DNA of 64,000 bases from JANQTF01 sp036835375 (lineage in GTDB: Bacteria; Bacteroidota; Bacteroidia; J057). The notes under the pieces are model-generated. The model had not been told where the DNA came from. It saw only the letters and a list, made by a program, of their open reading frames with translations, and ran no database searches. Where the stretch lies: positions 16,387 to 80,386 of the forward strand of contig DAITMB010000004.1 in assembly GCA_036835375.1 (NCBI GenBank), written 5' to 3'. The translations under genes and the position numbers were made by a program. Below are positions 53,574-62,848 of the stretch, piece by piece; positions within the stretch are counted from its first letter, which is position 1; each line of letters begins with the position of its first letter.

Positions 53574-55937
53574 TCAGGCGCCGGGCCATTTCATGCTGAT
53601 GGAAAGGACGACATTGCGGCCTTGCTCTGGCACCTCGATCAATCGGTAGCGGCTGAGGTGATGAAGATAGGTACTGTTGAGTAAATTTTGTCCCTGAAGG
53701 CTGATCTCCATCTGGGTGTTGATAGCTTCTCCCTGCCAGCCAAGCAGGGCATCCACAAGCTGATAAGCTGGCGTGGTACGTTCATTACGGTCCACTCGAT
53801 TAGGTCCATTGGCCCAGACGTAGCGGTGGCTAGCCCGCACGAACCAACCATTTCCCTTTATGTTAGGCGCAGCGTTTTCCCAAGCGATTTCTGTTAGCAT
53901 GGATGGTTGAGGCGTGAAAGGAAGGGCGAGCGTGGTCTGGATATTGTAATTCCACACATAGTCGATCGCCTGGTGCAACTTGAGCTTTCGGAGCAGGGTC
54001 CACTCCCAACTTAGCTCCCACCCACTGTAGAATACATCGTGCTGCTGGTACTGATAGATCTGGCCCGCCTCAGGTAGCGTGCTGAGTTGTCCACTCGGGC
54101 CGAGATAGATGAAATTATCGAAATAATTGAAATAGGTCGCCAACTCTCCACGAAACCGCGGGCGATCCCAGTCCAGGATCACATCTAGCTGATATCCGTG
54201 CTCCGAGCGAAGGTCCGGGCTGCCTTTCTCGTGCCGAAAGGTGCCGTGGTGGACGCCATTCGAGACGGTCTCGGAGGGATAGGGCACCCGAAAGCTCTTA
54301 CCGAGGTGTGTTTTGAGCCAAAGTTCTTCTTTCACCCATTCGTAGCGCATCCCAAGCGAGGCAGAAGCATTTGCAAAAAGGTCATTGGTTGTAGGCACCG
54401 AAAGTGAATCGATGATCCGTCCGTTGCTGCTCCACACATATCGCTGAAAAAAATCGCTTTGGTTCTGCCCAATGTCTGCCCTCAACCCGGCACTCCAGTG
54501 TATTTTTTTGTCCACAGGCTGGTGGTCGATCAGTCCAAAGGCGCCTGTTCGCCAAAGCCTGAAATCCGGCAGGAGAAAGTCCCATCCACTGCTTTGATTG
54601 TGTTGCCGCTCAGCAGAAATGCCAAAGACCAGTTTCGTAGCATTACCTCTGTCTTGTTCAAGGTGAAGGTTGCCGCTCAGGGTACGCAAATCTAGCTGGA
54701 GCGCCAGATTGTCATTGGGGTCAATCTCCGGCTGATTGTGAAATTCAGGAAAGCCAAACTCCCGCCGCAGGTTTTGCTGATAACCAATGTTGAGGTTGAG
54801 GTGGCTTTTGTCCAGCAAGAAAAGCTGGTTGGCAATCACCTTGTCGTGCTGTACTGATTGAGAGGGAAGGTCAATATTGCGGCGATTGCCATCTGGATTG
54901 AGCGCATAAGAACGAGGAATTCCTACTGCTCCGGCGAATAACCCCGAAGCCAACCCATAGCGACTGTAGGTGAGGCGAGTAATACTTCGTTTGCGTCGAA
55001 GTCCACTTTCTACTTTGACATTGGCTTCTTTGCCCGCTGTATTCTTGAGGTAGCCATCGACAATTGGCAGCACAAATCCCTGAAAAACAAAGGATTCCGC
55101 TGGCACGCGATAATCACCAAATGTTTGCTGGGTATAGCGCCCGCTCACCCAAAAATCATTTTTGTTGACTTGTACCTGAGCTGACGCACCTGCATGAAGG
55201 TTGTTGGATTTGCCGATCGCGATGAGGGACGCACCTACGGTATTGGGCAGGGGAATGGGGTCAGGCAGGACGTTGATCACGCCGCCAAGCCCATCGGACC
55301 CATACTGTAGCGAGGTAGGGCCCCGGAGAATCTCAACGCCCGACACAGCCAACGCATCAATTTCTAAGCCGTGGTCGGCGCCCCACTGTTGTCCTTCTTG
55401 CTTGATTCCCTGGTCGTTGACCATGACCCGATTGAAGGAAAGCCCTCGAATCACTGGTTTGGCAATGCCCACCCCCGTCTGGATGGCATCAATTCCCGGC
55501 AAGCGGGTGAGGGCGTTGACGAAAGTTCCTCGGCTATTTCGCTGTAGCTCCGTGTGGCTGAGGTGGTCTGTTGCGAGCATAGATTCCTGCTTCGCGTGCT
55601 CATCATAGATGATCACGGTTTCCAAGTCCAGCAAGGGCTGCAGCTGGTAGTTCAGCACGACCTCCTGTCCCGCTGCCAAGGTCAGCGCTTGGTGCAACAC
55701 TTCATGGCCCACCATACTCACTTCTACTTCAATGGGACCAGCGGGGACTTGAGTGAATCGAAATCTTCCTTCTTGGTCGCTCAACTGCACCTTGGCACCC
55801 GGCCATAGCCGCACTTCAGCCGCATGAATCGGCGCTCCTGTCTCTGTCGTGATCCAACCATGCACGATCCCTTGTCCCCAGGCGGGAATCCACAAAAGCC
55901 ATAGCAGTCCAATCCCCGTAATTGCATTTTTGCCCAT
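53574..55937 (-). CDS. TonB-dependent receptor, ZnuD-like
   Basis: 787 residues. Signal peptide (GLLWLLWIPAWGQG), a carboxypeptidase-regulatory-like domain (HGWITTETGAPIHAAEVRL), a plug with KPVIRGLSFNRVMVNDQG and the stretch GADHGLEIDALAVSGVEILRG, then a beta barrel ending GRNVVLSISMKWPGA. The ADH in the plug and the C-terminal PEQGRNV resemble the zinc receptor ZnuD (SPDHA, PLPGRN). It should import a metal or metal chelate across the outer membrane. The ATG at 55937 leaves the palindrome at 55951-55965 in the leader; starting at 55958 would bury it in coding sequence. Confidence 0.88.
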   Translation of the reverse strand: MGKNAITGIGLLWLLWIPAWGQGIVHGWITTETGAPIHAAEVRLWPGAKVQLSDQEGRFRFTQVPAGPIEVEVSMVGHEVLHQALTLAAGQEVVLNYQLQPLLDLETVIIYDEHAKQESMLATDHLSHTELQRNSRGTFVNALTRLPGIDAIQTGVGIAKPVIRGLSFNRVMVNDQGIKQEGQQWGADHGLEIDALAVSGVEILRGPTSLQYGSDGLGGVINVLPDPIPLPNTVGASLIAIGKSNNLHAGASAQVQVNKNDFWVSGRYTQQTFGDYRVPAESFVFQGFVLPIVDGYLKNTAGKEANVKVESGLRRKRSITRLTYSRYGLASGLFAGAVGIPRSYALNPDGNRRNIDLPSQSVQHDKVIANQLFLLDKSHLNLNIGYQQNLRREFGFPEFHNQPEIDPNDNLALQLDLRTLSGNLHLEQDRGNATKLVFGISAERQHNQSSGWDFLLPDFRLWRTGAFGLIDHQPVDKKIHWSAGLRADIGQNQSDFFQRYVWSSNGRIIDSLSVPTTNDLFANASASLGMRYEWVKEELWLKTHLGKSFRVPYPSETVSNGVHHGTFRHEKGSPDLRSEHGYQLDVILDWDRPRFRGELATYFNYFDNFIYLGPSGQLSTLPEAGQIYQYQQHDVFYSGWELSWEWTLLRKLKLHQAIDYVWNYNIQTTLALPFTPQPSMLTEIAWENAAPNIKGNGWFVRASHRYVWANGPNRVDRNERTTPAYQLVDALLGWQGEAINTQMEISLQGQNLLNSTYLHHLSRYRLIEVPEQGRNVVLSISMKWPGA

Positions 55938-55950
55938 ACTACCGTAGCTA

Positions 55951-55965
55951 TGCAACAAAGTTGCA
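55951..55965. promoter_or_regulatory. Palindromic operator 3: TGCAAC-N3-GTTGCA
   Basis: A perfect 15-bp palindrome in the 121-bp divergent region between the TonB receptor and DUF4625 genes, 14 bp before the receptor ATG. On the minus strand it contains CAACTTTG, one base from TAnnTTTG. A Fur-family (Zur-like) repressor is the best guess. Confidence 0.65.
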
Positions 55966-56058
55966 AAAAGAACCGTTTATTACGCACTTATTTCAAGAAA
56001 GATTCTCCTCATTCAAAGTAGCTCCGCCATTTTTTCAAGACTCTCAATCTGCTGTTCC

Positions 56059-56871
56059 ATGCGTTTAACTTCCTTCGTAGCCCTTTTCATTTCCGCAACC
56101 ACGCTGTTGATTTCGTGTAAAGGGGAGGCTGATGTGTCCGCTCCGACCATGGAAGTGCTCTCCTTTTCGCCTGCACCCCGGGCAGGTGAGATCTGCGGCG
56201 ACACTGAGGAGGCTGTATTTTTTGTAGCAAGCGGTGACACGCTCGCTTACGAGGTCCTCTTTCGCGATGACCAAGCGCTTTCGCAGTATAAAGTGGATAT
56301 TCACGAGAATTTCGATTGCCACGGCCATGCCCGCAAAACAGAAGATTGGTCTGTGCTTCAAATCCGCGACCTCGAAGGCCAAGAGCAGCTCGTATCGGAT
56401 TTCTTGGTCGTGCCGGCGGACGTGACCGCAGGTGTTTACCACTTTCAGCTCCAAGTGGTGGACAAATCAGGGAATGACAATCCGCTGGCAAATTTTTATT
56501 CAATTCGTGTGACCAATCAGCGAGACACCACCCCTCCACAAATCCTGGTGTCGCTGCCTGCCAGTGGAGGGTTTTCTATCACGAGGGGGCAGGAAATCCA
56601 GTTTGTGGGCCAAGTCGTGGATAACTATTCTTTGGGAGAGGGTGGAAATGGCAAATTGCTCTTGACCTATGCTCGCCAGAGCGGCGGCAACATTTCTCAA
56701 GCGCAGCGCATGGATTTCTCTGAGGATGAGCAGGATCGGAAAAACTTCAACTTTGGCTACAAAGTGCCTGTGACGTTGGTGGAGGATACCTACGAATTTG
56801 TGCTTTCCGCCTATGATGGCGTGAACAATGAGAGCGAGCGCCTGCGCTGGGAGGTTCAGGTGACCAGATAG
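56059..56871 (+). CDS. DUF4625-type lipoprotein, putative metal-binding
   Basis: 270 residues. A lipoprotein signal ends LLISC (Cys 20). Two beta-sandwich repeats follow; the first has SQYKVDIHENFDCHGHARK, with His/Cys/Asp placed for metal binding, and the second begins PPQILVSLPASGGFSI and ends YDGVNNESERLRWEVQV. This looks like the DUF4625 family of Bacteroidota, often near TonB receptors. It diverges from the ZnuD-like gene across one operator palindrome and is probably co-regulated with it. Confidence 0.75.
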   Translation: MRLTSFVALFISATTLLISCKGEADVSAPTMEVLSFSPAPRAGEICGDTEEAVFFVASGDTLAYEVLFRDDQALSQYKVDIHENFDCHGHARKTEDWSVLQIRDLEGQEQLVSDFLVVPADVTAGVYHFQLQVVDKSGNDNPLANFYSIRVTNQRDTTPPQILVSLPASGGFSITRGQEIQFVGQVVDNYSLGEGGNGKLLLTYARQSGGNISQAQRMDFSEDEQDRKNFNFGYKVPVTLVEDTYEFVLSAYDGVNNESERLRWEVQVTR

Positions 56872-56897
56872 AGAAATGCCTGCATGTGTGGCGAGCC

Positions 56898-59045
56898 TCA
56901 CACTTGGGAATTGACCTTGCGAATAATCCACTCTGCACTCAGCAGGCAGAGGAGAACTAACAGCGGCCACAAAAGCTGCCGAAATGGTGTGCGAACCGGG
57001 CGAGTATCCCGGCGCTTCACAAGTGTGCTCTCATCGGAGAGTTGAGCTAACAAACTGGGCAGTTCGCGCGCGTGAAGAAAATTCCCTCCCGAACGAATCG
57101 CCATTTGCTTGAGGAGGTCTTGATCTGCCCGCAGCGTGATGTGTTCGACGCCAGATCGCCCCACAGAAAACTCTCCCCGGTCTTTACCTACCAACACATT
57201 GTCTTTTCGGCCTTCTGCCTGAAAGCGGTAGGTGCCGGAGGGCAAACTACCCATATCGAGAAAATACTGGTTTTCGCGGGTCTCTGCGAGATAGTAAGTC
57301 GTTTCCTTGCCTTGAGGATCGACCAGCGAAACTGATATTTCGACGCCCGGAATCGGAAGGTAACTGTCATCATATGCTTGGCCGCGAAAGGACACATTTT
57401 CCCTACCAGCAAAAACTTTTTTCGTGGGTTCAACTCGAAATTTGCGCTTGTCGTCTGAGACCATAAGCCACTTGATGTTGTTAAACAGCCACGCATCAAA
57501 ACGCTCGAAATCTTCTTCTTCCAAGTAGCTGTGCGCTCGCATCCGCCAGATGTTTTCGCCTAAAAAGATCATGTTCTTGCGGCCCAGATAGTTCTGGAGG
57601 GCATAGACAGGATAATCCAGGGGAATATTTTTGATTTTGGCAGTGGCAAATACCTCCACGTCAGCCTTGGCTTGCCATGCCGCCTGTGGCCGAAAGAGCG
57701 GCGGAGCAGCATTCGCCCACGAGATCCATCGGTCGTCGAAGGTGTAAGTGGAGTGCTTGCGGTAATCTTGCGAAAAGTTGAGAATGATTTCCTCTCCTCT
57801 AGGAGACAAATTCTGTGGGGTAGCGGCAAGCCACTTGTAAAGCGGTTGCATGGTTCGGAGATCAGCTCCTGTGCCCACAAAGGCCATCAAAGGTATTTTT
57901 TCACTCTCGATCACCGTCGATATGCGACCCACGACCTCTTGGTCCGCGGAGCTGGCGGGAAAGTTGTGCAGAATGATCAGGTCATAGTCCTTGAGATCAA
58001 CCTCTTGGATATCGTTGTAAAACTTTCCGGGAGCCCGCAAGAGAAACTCCGACACTTCGTAGCCTTCTTCTTGATCAAACGCTTGGATCAAAGCGCCGAG
58101 ATCAGGGTGCGGCGCTCCGGCAAAAAGGGCGATTTTTACGCGGGTTTCGAGCACATTTACAAAGAAGCGCTGTGCATTGTTGAGATAGGTCACCTCTCCG
58201 TCGAGGCGGGTCACGGACACCTCAAAGGCCTGAAGGCCGACTTCTGTCGGTTTCACTAAAAAATCTACTTCCCCCTGCGGCCGGTTGTTGCCCAATCGCA
58301 GCGGCTGGGAAGCCAGGGTTTTGCCCTTAGATTGGAGCAGCACCTGGAGATTTGCCTGGTCATAATCTTCCACTTGCACCCGCACTTTCACGGGCATTTC
58401 AGTGTTGAGGTAAGCGATTTCATTGAAGAGCGTCTCTCGAATTCTCACATCTCGCTGGGCAGTAGTGTCGCCAAGCAGTACCGTGTAAACAGGCACGCCC
58501 AGCGCCTCCAATTGGTAGAGAGGGCTGGCTCCAGAAGTCACAATCCCATCGCTCATGAGGACCACCGCGCCAAGGTTAAGATTTTGATAGAACTTTTGCG
58601 TCTCTCGAAGGGCCTTGGCAATATTGGTTCCCTCCGCTTCGAATCGGAGAGAATCGGGCGACAGGCCCGGAGATAGGTCGGTCCCAAATCGGTAGCCGTC
58701 CACTTGGACCTCCCGTTGCGTGAGTTGTTCCATGACGGCCTGCATTTCGCCCGGAAAGACATCCCGAACATAGGCCGAATCTGACTGGATCACGAGACTC
58801 TCCGAGTCGTCTTGTAAAAAGGCAACAATGGGAGGATAGGTGACCGTGCGAAGCGCGCGTAAAATGGGCTGAAGCAGTAGCCAACCGATGATACACAGAG
58901 AGAGAAAGCGCAAACCCATCAGTCCCCACCTGGCAGGTTCGGGCATGATGCCTTTCGTTTTCCGATACATCCACCAAGCGATCACGGCGGCAAGAGGAAG
59001 GACCAACAGGAGCCACCACGGAGATTCTATCAGGGTCAAGGTCAT
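56898..59045 (-). CDS. Membrane-anchored VWA-like protein
   Basis: 715 residues. Two N-terminal helices (WWLLLVLPLAAVIAWWMY and GLRFLSLCIIGWLLLQPIL) precede a von Willebrand A-like domain (about 75-205) with MIDAS-type DDSES in FLQDDSESLV and LMSDGIVTSG. A Rossmann-like segment (LIILHNFPASSADQEVV) and beta-sandwich domains follow, and a C-terminal helix (LLWPLLVLLCLLSAEWII). It resembles Bat/aerotolerance-type or glutamine-amidotransferase-like membrane proteins of Bacteroidota. Function unknown. Confidence 0.75.
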   Translation of the reverse strand: MTLTLIESPWWLLLVLPLAAVIAWWMYRKTKGIMPEPARWGLMGLRFLSLCIIGWLLLQPILRALRTVTYPPIVAFLQDDSESLVIQSDSAYVRDVFPGEMQAVMEQLTQREVQVDGYRFGTDLSPGLSPDSLRFEAEGTNIAKALRETQKFYQNLNLGAVVLMSDGIVTSGASPLYQLEALGVPVYTVLLGDTTAQRDVRIRETLFNEIAYLNTEMPVKVRVQVEDYDQANLQVLLQSKGKTLASQPLRLGNNRPQGEVDFLVKPTEVGLQAFEVSVTRLDGEVTYLNNAQRFFVNVLETRVKIALFAGAPHPDLGALIQAFDQEEGYEVSEFLLRAPGKFYNDIQEVDLKDYDLIILHNFPASSADQEVVGRISTVIESEKIPLMAFVGTGADLRTMQPLYKWLAATPQNLSPRGEEIILNFSQDYRKHSTYTFDDRWISWANAAPPLFRPQAAWQAKADVEVFATAKIKNIPLDYPVYALQNYLGRKNMIFLGENIWRMRAHSYLEEEDFERFDAWLFNNIKWLMVSDDKRKFRVEPTKKVFAGRENVSFRGQAYDDSYLPIPGVEISVSLVDPQGKETTYYLAETRENQYFLDMGSLPSGTYRFQAEGRKDNVLVGKDRGEFSVGRSGVEHITLRADQDLLKQMAIRSGGNFLHARELPSLLAQLSDESTLVKRRDTRPVRTPFRQLLWPLLVLLCLLSAEWIIRKVNSQV

Positions 59046-59171
59046 GCGGAGAATACGTCAGGAAATAGATACCGTTACTGGCAAATCGGGCCCGGAAGAA
59101 AGCCCATAGTGAGAGGATGTTCAGGAAAAACGCTACGCTACATGGATCCTCCGTGTGGGCATGTGCGAATC

Positions 59172-59921
59172 TCACGCCATGACCATGCCACCATCTACAT
59201 TCAGGACTTGGCCCGTGACGTAGGAGGACATATCCGAGCCCAAGAACACACAAAGATTTGCTACATCACTGGGCTGTCCGGCTCGCTGAAGCGGAATCCC
59301 CTTGAGCCAAGTTTCCAGTTCTTTTTCTGGTAAGGCATGCGTCATTTCGGTCGCGATGAATCCCGGAGCAACCACATTGGCACGAATGCCGCGCGAGCCT
59401 ACCTCTCTTGCCACTGACTTGGTGAATCCGATCATACCTGCTTTGGAAGCAGCGTAGTTGGATTGGCCGGCGTTGCCTTGCAGCCCCACCACGGATGAGA
59501 TATTGATGAATGCCCCGGCTCGCTGCTTGAGCATGGTTTTCAAGGCAGCTTTGGTCGTAAAGAAAATGCTGTTAAGATTCGTCTGAATCACCTTGTTCCA
59601 TTGATCTTCGGTCATACGGAGCAACAAGTTGTCTTGGGTCACGCCTGCATTATTGACGATAATGTCTAGCCTGCCGTGCTGTGACACGATGTCGTCCACC
59701 ACAGCTTGCACTGCGGCCAGATCCACCGCGTCAGCTTGGTAACCTTTGGCCTCTACTCCATGCGCTTTCAAAGCGGCTTCCAACTCCTCAGCAATGTCAA
59801 CGGACGACCTGTAAGTAAATGCGACATGTGCTCCATGTGCTGCGTAAGCTTCCGCAATCGCGCGGCCAATGCCACGAGTGGCGCCCGTGATGAGGGCAAC
59901 TTTTCCTTCGAGTAACTTCAT
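59172..59921 (-). CDS. fabG: 3-oxoacyl-[acyl-carrier-protein] reductase
   Basis: 249 residues, classical SDR. TGATRGIG cofactor motif, NNAGVTQDNLLLRM, catalytic Ser in NISSVVGLQGN and Tyr-x3-Lys in SNYAASKAG, and the FabG-type ending GQVLNVDGGMVMA. It reduces beta-ketoacyl-ACP with NADPH in fatty acid elongation. The NNAGVTQDNL run is characteristic of FabG rather than sugar SDRs. Not clustered with other fab genes. Confidence 0.93.
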   Translation of the reverse strand: MKLLEGKVALITGATRGIGRAIAEAYAAHGAHVAFTYRSSVDIAEELEAALKAHGVEAKGYQADAVDLAAVQAVVDDIVSQHGRLDIIVNNAGVTQDNLLLRMTEDQWNKVIQTNLNSIFFTTKAALKTMLKQRAGAFINISSVVGLQGNAGQSNYAASKAGMIGFTKSVAREVGSRGIRANVVAPGFIATEMTHALPEKELETWLKGIPLQRAGQPSDVANLCVFLGSDMSSYVTGQVLNVDGGMVMA

Positions 59922-60100
59922 AGGTCAAAAGCGAGTCAAATCCCAAAATGAAGGCGGTATGCAGTGCGAGACACACTACGATAAACCCTTTTGATTTGCG
60001 GGAAGTGGTAATAGAGGATGAAAGTCTTTCCAGTTTCTCCCAACCCACCCTCAACCCGCATGCATGAGGGCCACAAGATAGGGCTTAGGATTGAATGGAT

Positions 60101-60135
60101 AAAAAAACTTTGTGAAGCTGCTTTAGGCAAAGCAG
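60101..60135 (-). terminator. Possible terminator of the terC gene
   Basis: On the minus strand, CTGCTTT and AAAGCAG form a 7-bp stem with a 4-base loop (60118-60135), followed about ten bases later by AAAGTTTTTTT. It lies 33 bp past the terC stop. The gap between stem and U-tract weakens the call. A second hairpin (AGCTAG/CTAGCT, 60139-60153) lies just before it. Confidence 0.4.
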
Positions 60136-60167
60136 ATCAGCTAGCAACTAGCTCAGACCTAGATCCG

Positions 60168-60965
60168 TCAAGCCTTGGGGGAGTCCTCGTCAACTGTGTA
60201 GCGCTCGCGTAGCTGCACGGGGGGAGCACTCGGTTTTCTAAGGCGGCTGTTGAGCAGTTCCACCACGAAAGAAAATGACATGGCAAAGTAGATGTACCCT
60301 TTTTCTACATGCTGATCGAACCCCTCGGCAATGAGCATAAAGCCGATCAGGAGCAAAAATGACAGCGCGAGCATCTTCATCGTTGGTCGGCTGTTGATGA
60401 ATCGACTGATACTCCCTGCCGCTAAGAGCATGATGATCAGCGAAATGACCACCGCCAAGATCATGATGGACACATGATCCGAAAGCCCCACCGCTGTGAG
60501 GATCGAGTCAAAGGAAAACACAACGTCTAGTACAATGATTTGGAAAATCACGCCCCAGAAAGAATTTCCTTTCACCTTGCTTTCGCCAGAATCTTCTTCT
60601 CCTTCGAGCTTGTGGTGCATCTCCGTGATCGTCTTCACCATCAGGAAAATTCCGCCAGCAATGAGAATCAGGTCTCGCCAACTCATTGCAAATGGCGTGT
60701 ATTCGGCTCCGGGTTCATAGGACACAAAGTGAATCACTGGCTCCTTTAGCGACACAATCCAGTTGATAGAGAGCAGTAGACTAATCCGAAATAGAAGTGC
60801 AAGCGTGAGTCCTAGGTTTCGAGCCTTTCTCTCCTGAGAATCAGGCAGTTTGGCTGCCACGATTGAGATAAAAACAATGTTATCGATTCCGAGGATGATC
60901 TCCATCAAGGTGAGTGTGAGGAGAGAGATCAACCCGTCGGTGGTGAGGAACACGGATAAATCCAT
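60168..60965 (-). CDS. TerC-family membrane protein
   Basis: 265 residues and seven helices. The family motifs EIILGIDNIVFISI in helix 1 and DVVFSFDSILTAVG in the middle carry the conserved Asp residues thought to bind Mn or other cations. Members (Alx, MeeF) export manganese or load exoenzymes with metal. A role in Mn homeostasis is likely but the substrate is not shown here. Confidence 0.9.
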   Translation of the reverse strand: MDLSVFLTTDGLISLLTLTLMEIILGIDNIVFISIVAAKLPDSQERKARNLGLTLALLFRISLLLSINWIVSLKEPVIHFVSYEPGAEYTPFAMSWRDLILIAGGIFLMVKTITEMHHKLEGEEDSGESKVKGNSFWGVIFQIIVLDVVFSFDSILTAVGLSDHVSIMILAVVISLIIMLLAAGSISRFINSRPTMKMLALSFLLLIGFMLIAEGFDQHVEKGYIYFAMSFSFVVELLNSRLRKPSAPPVQLRERYTVDEDSPKA

Positions 60966-61099
60966 GATATGATGACCCTGTGATGTGTAGAAAACGGGGC
61001 GAATGTACCAAAGAAAAAATTAGTATGTGATGTGATTTTTTGTGGCCTCTCAGAAACCATTTTGGTGAAATCATCCACCTCCTGTTGACCTCAGAAGAC

Positions 61100-61510
61100 T
61101 CACCAAGAATCCGCCTGAGTTGCAGGAATGACTGCTGTAGCCTCGATTTCCACTACTAAGTCTGGGTCGATCAGGGCATTCACTTCGACCATGGTACAGG
61201 CGGGTTTCACAGCAGCAAAATATTCGCCGTGTGCTCGTCCGATGTCTTCCCACAAGCTGATGTCCGTGGTATAAATTCGCGTCCGAACGACATCCTGTAG
61301 GCTGGCACCTGCACGATGCAGCACCTCTTGGATGATTGCCAGAACAAGCTTCGCTTGAAGATAGGCATTCCCGGGGTAGCAGACCTCCCCCTCTTGTACT
61401 GCTGTGGTGCCACTTACTTCTACTACTTGCCCCACCCTCACGGCCCTCGAATATCCTACGGCATGCTCCCACGGGGCGCCAGAGGAAAAGGTCTCTCGGA
61501 ATCGATTCAT
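61100..61510 (-). CDS. Rid-family (YjgF/YER057c) protein lacking the RidA arginine
   Basis: 136 residues. The chorismate-mutase-like fold shows VEVSGTTAVQ, QAKLVLAIIQEVLHRAG and the signature KPACTMVEVNALIDPDLVVEIEATAVI. In RidA, PAR supplies the Arg that binds the imine substrate; here it is PAC. Members without it lack, or are expected to lack, 2-aminoacrylate deaminase activity, so the gene name ridA is not used. Stands alone. Confidence 0.88.
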   Translation of the reverse strand: MNRFRETFSSGAPWEHAVGYSRAVRVGQVVEVSGTTAVQEGEVCYPGNAYLQAKLVLAIIQEVLHRAGASLQDVVRTRIYTTDISLWEDIGRAHGEYFAAVKPACTMVEVNALIDPDLVVEIEATAVIPATQADSW

Positions 61511-61550
61511 CTCAGCAACAGGTTATATTCTGTCCACACGAAATTATTCC

Positions 61551-61558
61551 TAAGTTTG
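61551..61558 (+). promoter_or_regulatory. Bacteroidota -7 promoter element
   Basis: TAAGTTTG matches TAnnTTTG, 16 bp before the ATG at 61574. No clear TTG at -33 spacing. Confidence 0.4.
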
Positions 61559-61573
61559 TGGAAACCTACCATC

Positions 61574-62071
61574 ATGGCTTCCTTCTTCGAGCGATTTCTG
61601 AACTGGCTCTTGGGCCGCTCTTCCACCAACCAGCCTGCCGTCGATCCGGTCACCCCTATTCCTTCGACTCCTGTGCGCCCATCGACGCCGGCTTCAACGC
61701 TTACGCTCACCCTCGCGCGCCAGTCAAGGGGAGAGAACCAAGTCTCAGGCACGCTCGCGGCAAGTGGTATCACTGCCAGTACCTTGGAGCACCCCGTGCT
61801 GATGGTACCCGCAGGCACTTATTCATTAGCTCTCCGTGCTGATGGCGGCCTACATAGTGCCTATTGGTTTCGGTTCCCCGAGCAGCATAAAGGCATGATT
61901 CACTTGGTGGACCCCACCACCAAAGATTTTCGGTACCTCCGACTCGGCACTACTGCCCCCGATGCGCAAGGGGGCGTCGTCATCCCGCAAATTGGCGAGT
62001 ACTTGGACCTTTACTCGTATATTGCCGAAAAGCTGCAAGCTGGCACGGCCATGACCTTAGTCGTCAAGTGA
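61574..62071 (+). CDS. Hypothetical protein, possibly DUF5675-like
   Basis: 165 residues. An amphipathic N terminus (SFFERFLNWLLG), a Pro/Ser/Thr-rich linker (25-45), then a beta-rich domain starting TLTLTLARQSRGENQVSGTL and continuing STLEHPVLMVPAGTYSLALRADG and GMIHLVDPTTKDFRYLRLG. The VPAGTY and IH elements recall DUF5675 phage-associated proteins, but the GCI motif is missing. The ATG at 61574 was chosen because of the nearby promoter element and the nonsense-like sequence before it. Confidence 0.55.
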   Translation: MASFFERFLNWLLGRSSTNQPAVDPVTPIPSTPVRPSTPASTLTLTLARQSRGENQVSGTLAASGITASTLEHPVLMVPAGTYSLALRADGGLHSAYWFRFPEQHKGMIHLVDPTTKDFRYLRLGTTAPDAQGGVVIPQIGEYLDLYSYIAEKLQAGTAMTLVVK

Positions 62072-62114
62072 TCGCCCCGATGGGTTGATTCATCCACCAC
62101 CTGAGAACCGCACT

Positions 62115-62734
62115 GTGAAATCTGTCTGTTTGACCGTGTTATTGCTTTGTTCCACGTTGTTGGGCGTCTCTCAGCTTCGGGTCAACGGCAGTTGGCTCAT
62201 CCCCGATTCTATCCCAAACAAATCACGGAATACCTTCGCATACAGTGCGATCGGAGGGGGCTACGTATTGTCCATGACGGCTTTAGGATTTGCTTGGTAC
62301 GCAAACGAAAAATTGTCCAGCTTTCATTTTTTCGACGATCTGCATCAGTGGAAGCAGGTTGATAAATTTGGTCATGCCTACGGCGGCTACGTCACCAGCT
62401 CGCTGTTCATGGACATGCACATCTGGTCGGGTATGAGCCGAAATAAGGCGATGTGGCTCGGAAGCCTGGAAGGCTTTGCTGCGATGAGCAGCATTGAAAT
62501 TTTCGATGGCTTCGGCGAGGCATGGGGGTTTAGCTGGAGCGATGTCGGTGCCAATTTGCTCGGTGTCAGCCTCACCATTCTCAACGAGTCGCTATGGCAA
62601 GACCGTCGGATTCAGCTGAAGTGGAATTATCTCCGCTCACCCTATGCTGGAGACCCAGCCTTCGAGCGACTATTTGGAACAACATACCCCGAGTGGGTTT
62701 TGAAAGATTACAACGGCCAAAGTTACTGGCTGGG
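62115..62734 (+). CDS. DUF2279-like exported protein, 3' end lost in assembly gap
   Basis: About 206 residues up to the gap. A GTG start gives a signal peptide (KSVCLTVLLLCSTLLGVSQL). The rest shows helices SAIGGGYVLSMTALGFAWYA and KFGHAYGGYVTSSLFMDM, and DGFGEAWGFSWSDVGANLLG, matching the YfiM-like DUF2279 family. A TTG at 62085 is the alternative start. The sequence runs into N at 62735, so the C terminus is unknown; reading through the gap is meaningless. Confidence 0.75.
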
Positions 62735-62834
62735 NNNNNNNNNNNNNNNNNNNNNNNNNNNNNNNNNNNNNNNNNNNNNNNNNNNNNNNNNNNNNNNNNN
62801 NNNNNNNNNNNNNNNNNNNNNNNNNNNNNNNNNN
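62735..62834. other. Assembly gap (100 N)
   Basis: Exactly 100 unknown bases, the conventional length for a gap of unknown size. Genes may be missing here, and the order of the two flanks depends on scaffolding. Confidence 0.99.
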
Positions 62835-62848
62835 TTCCAGAAAACATC

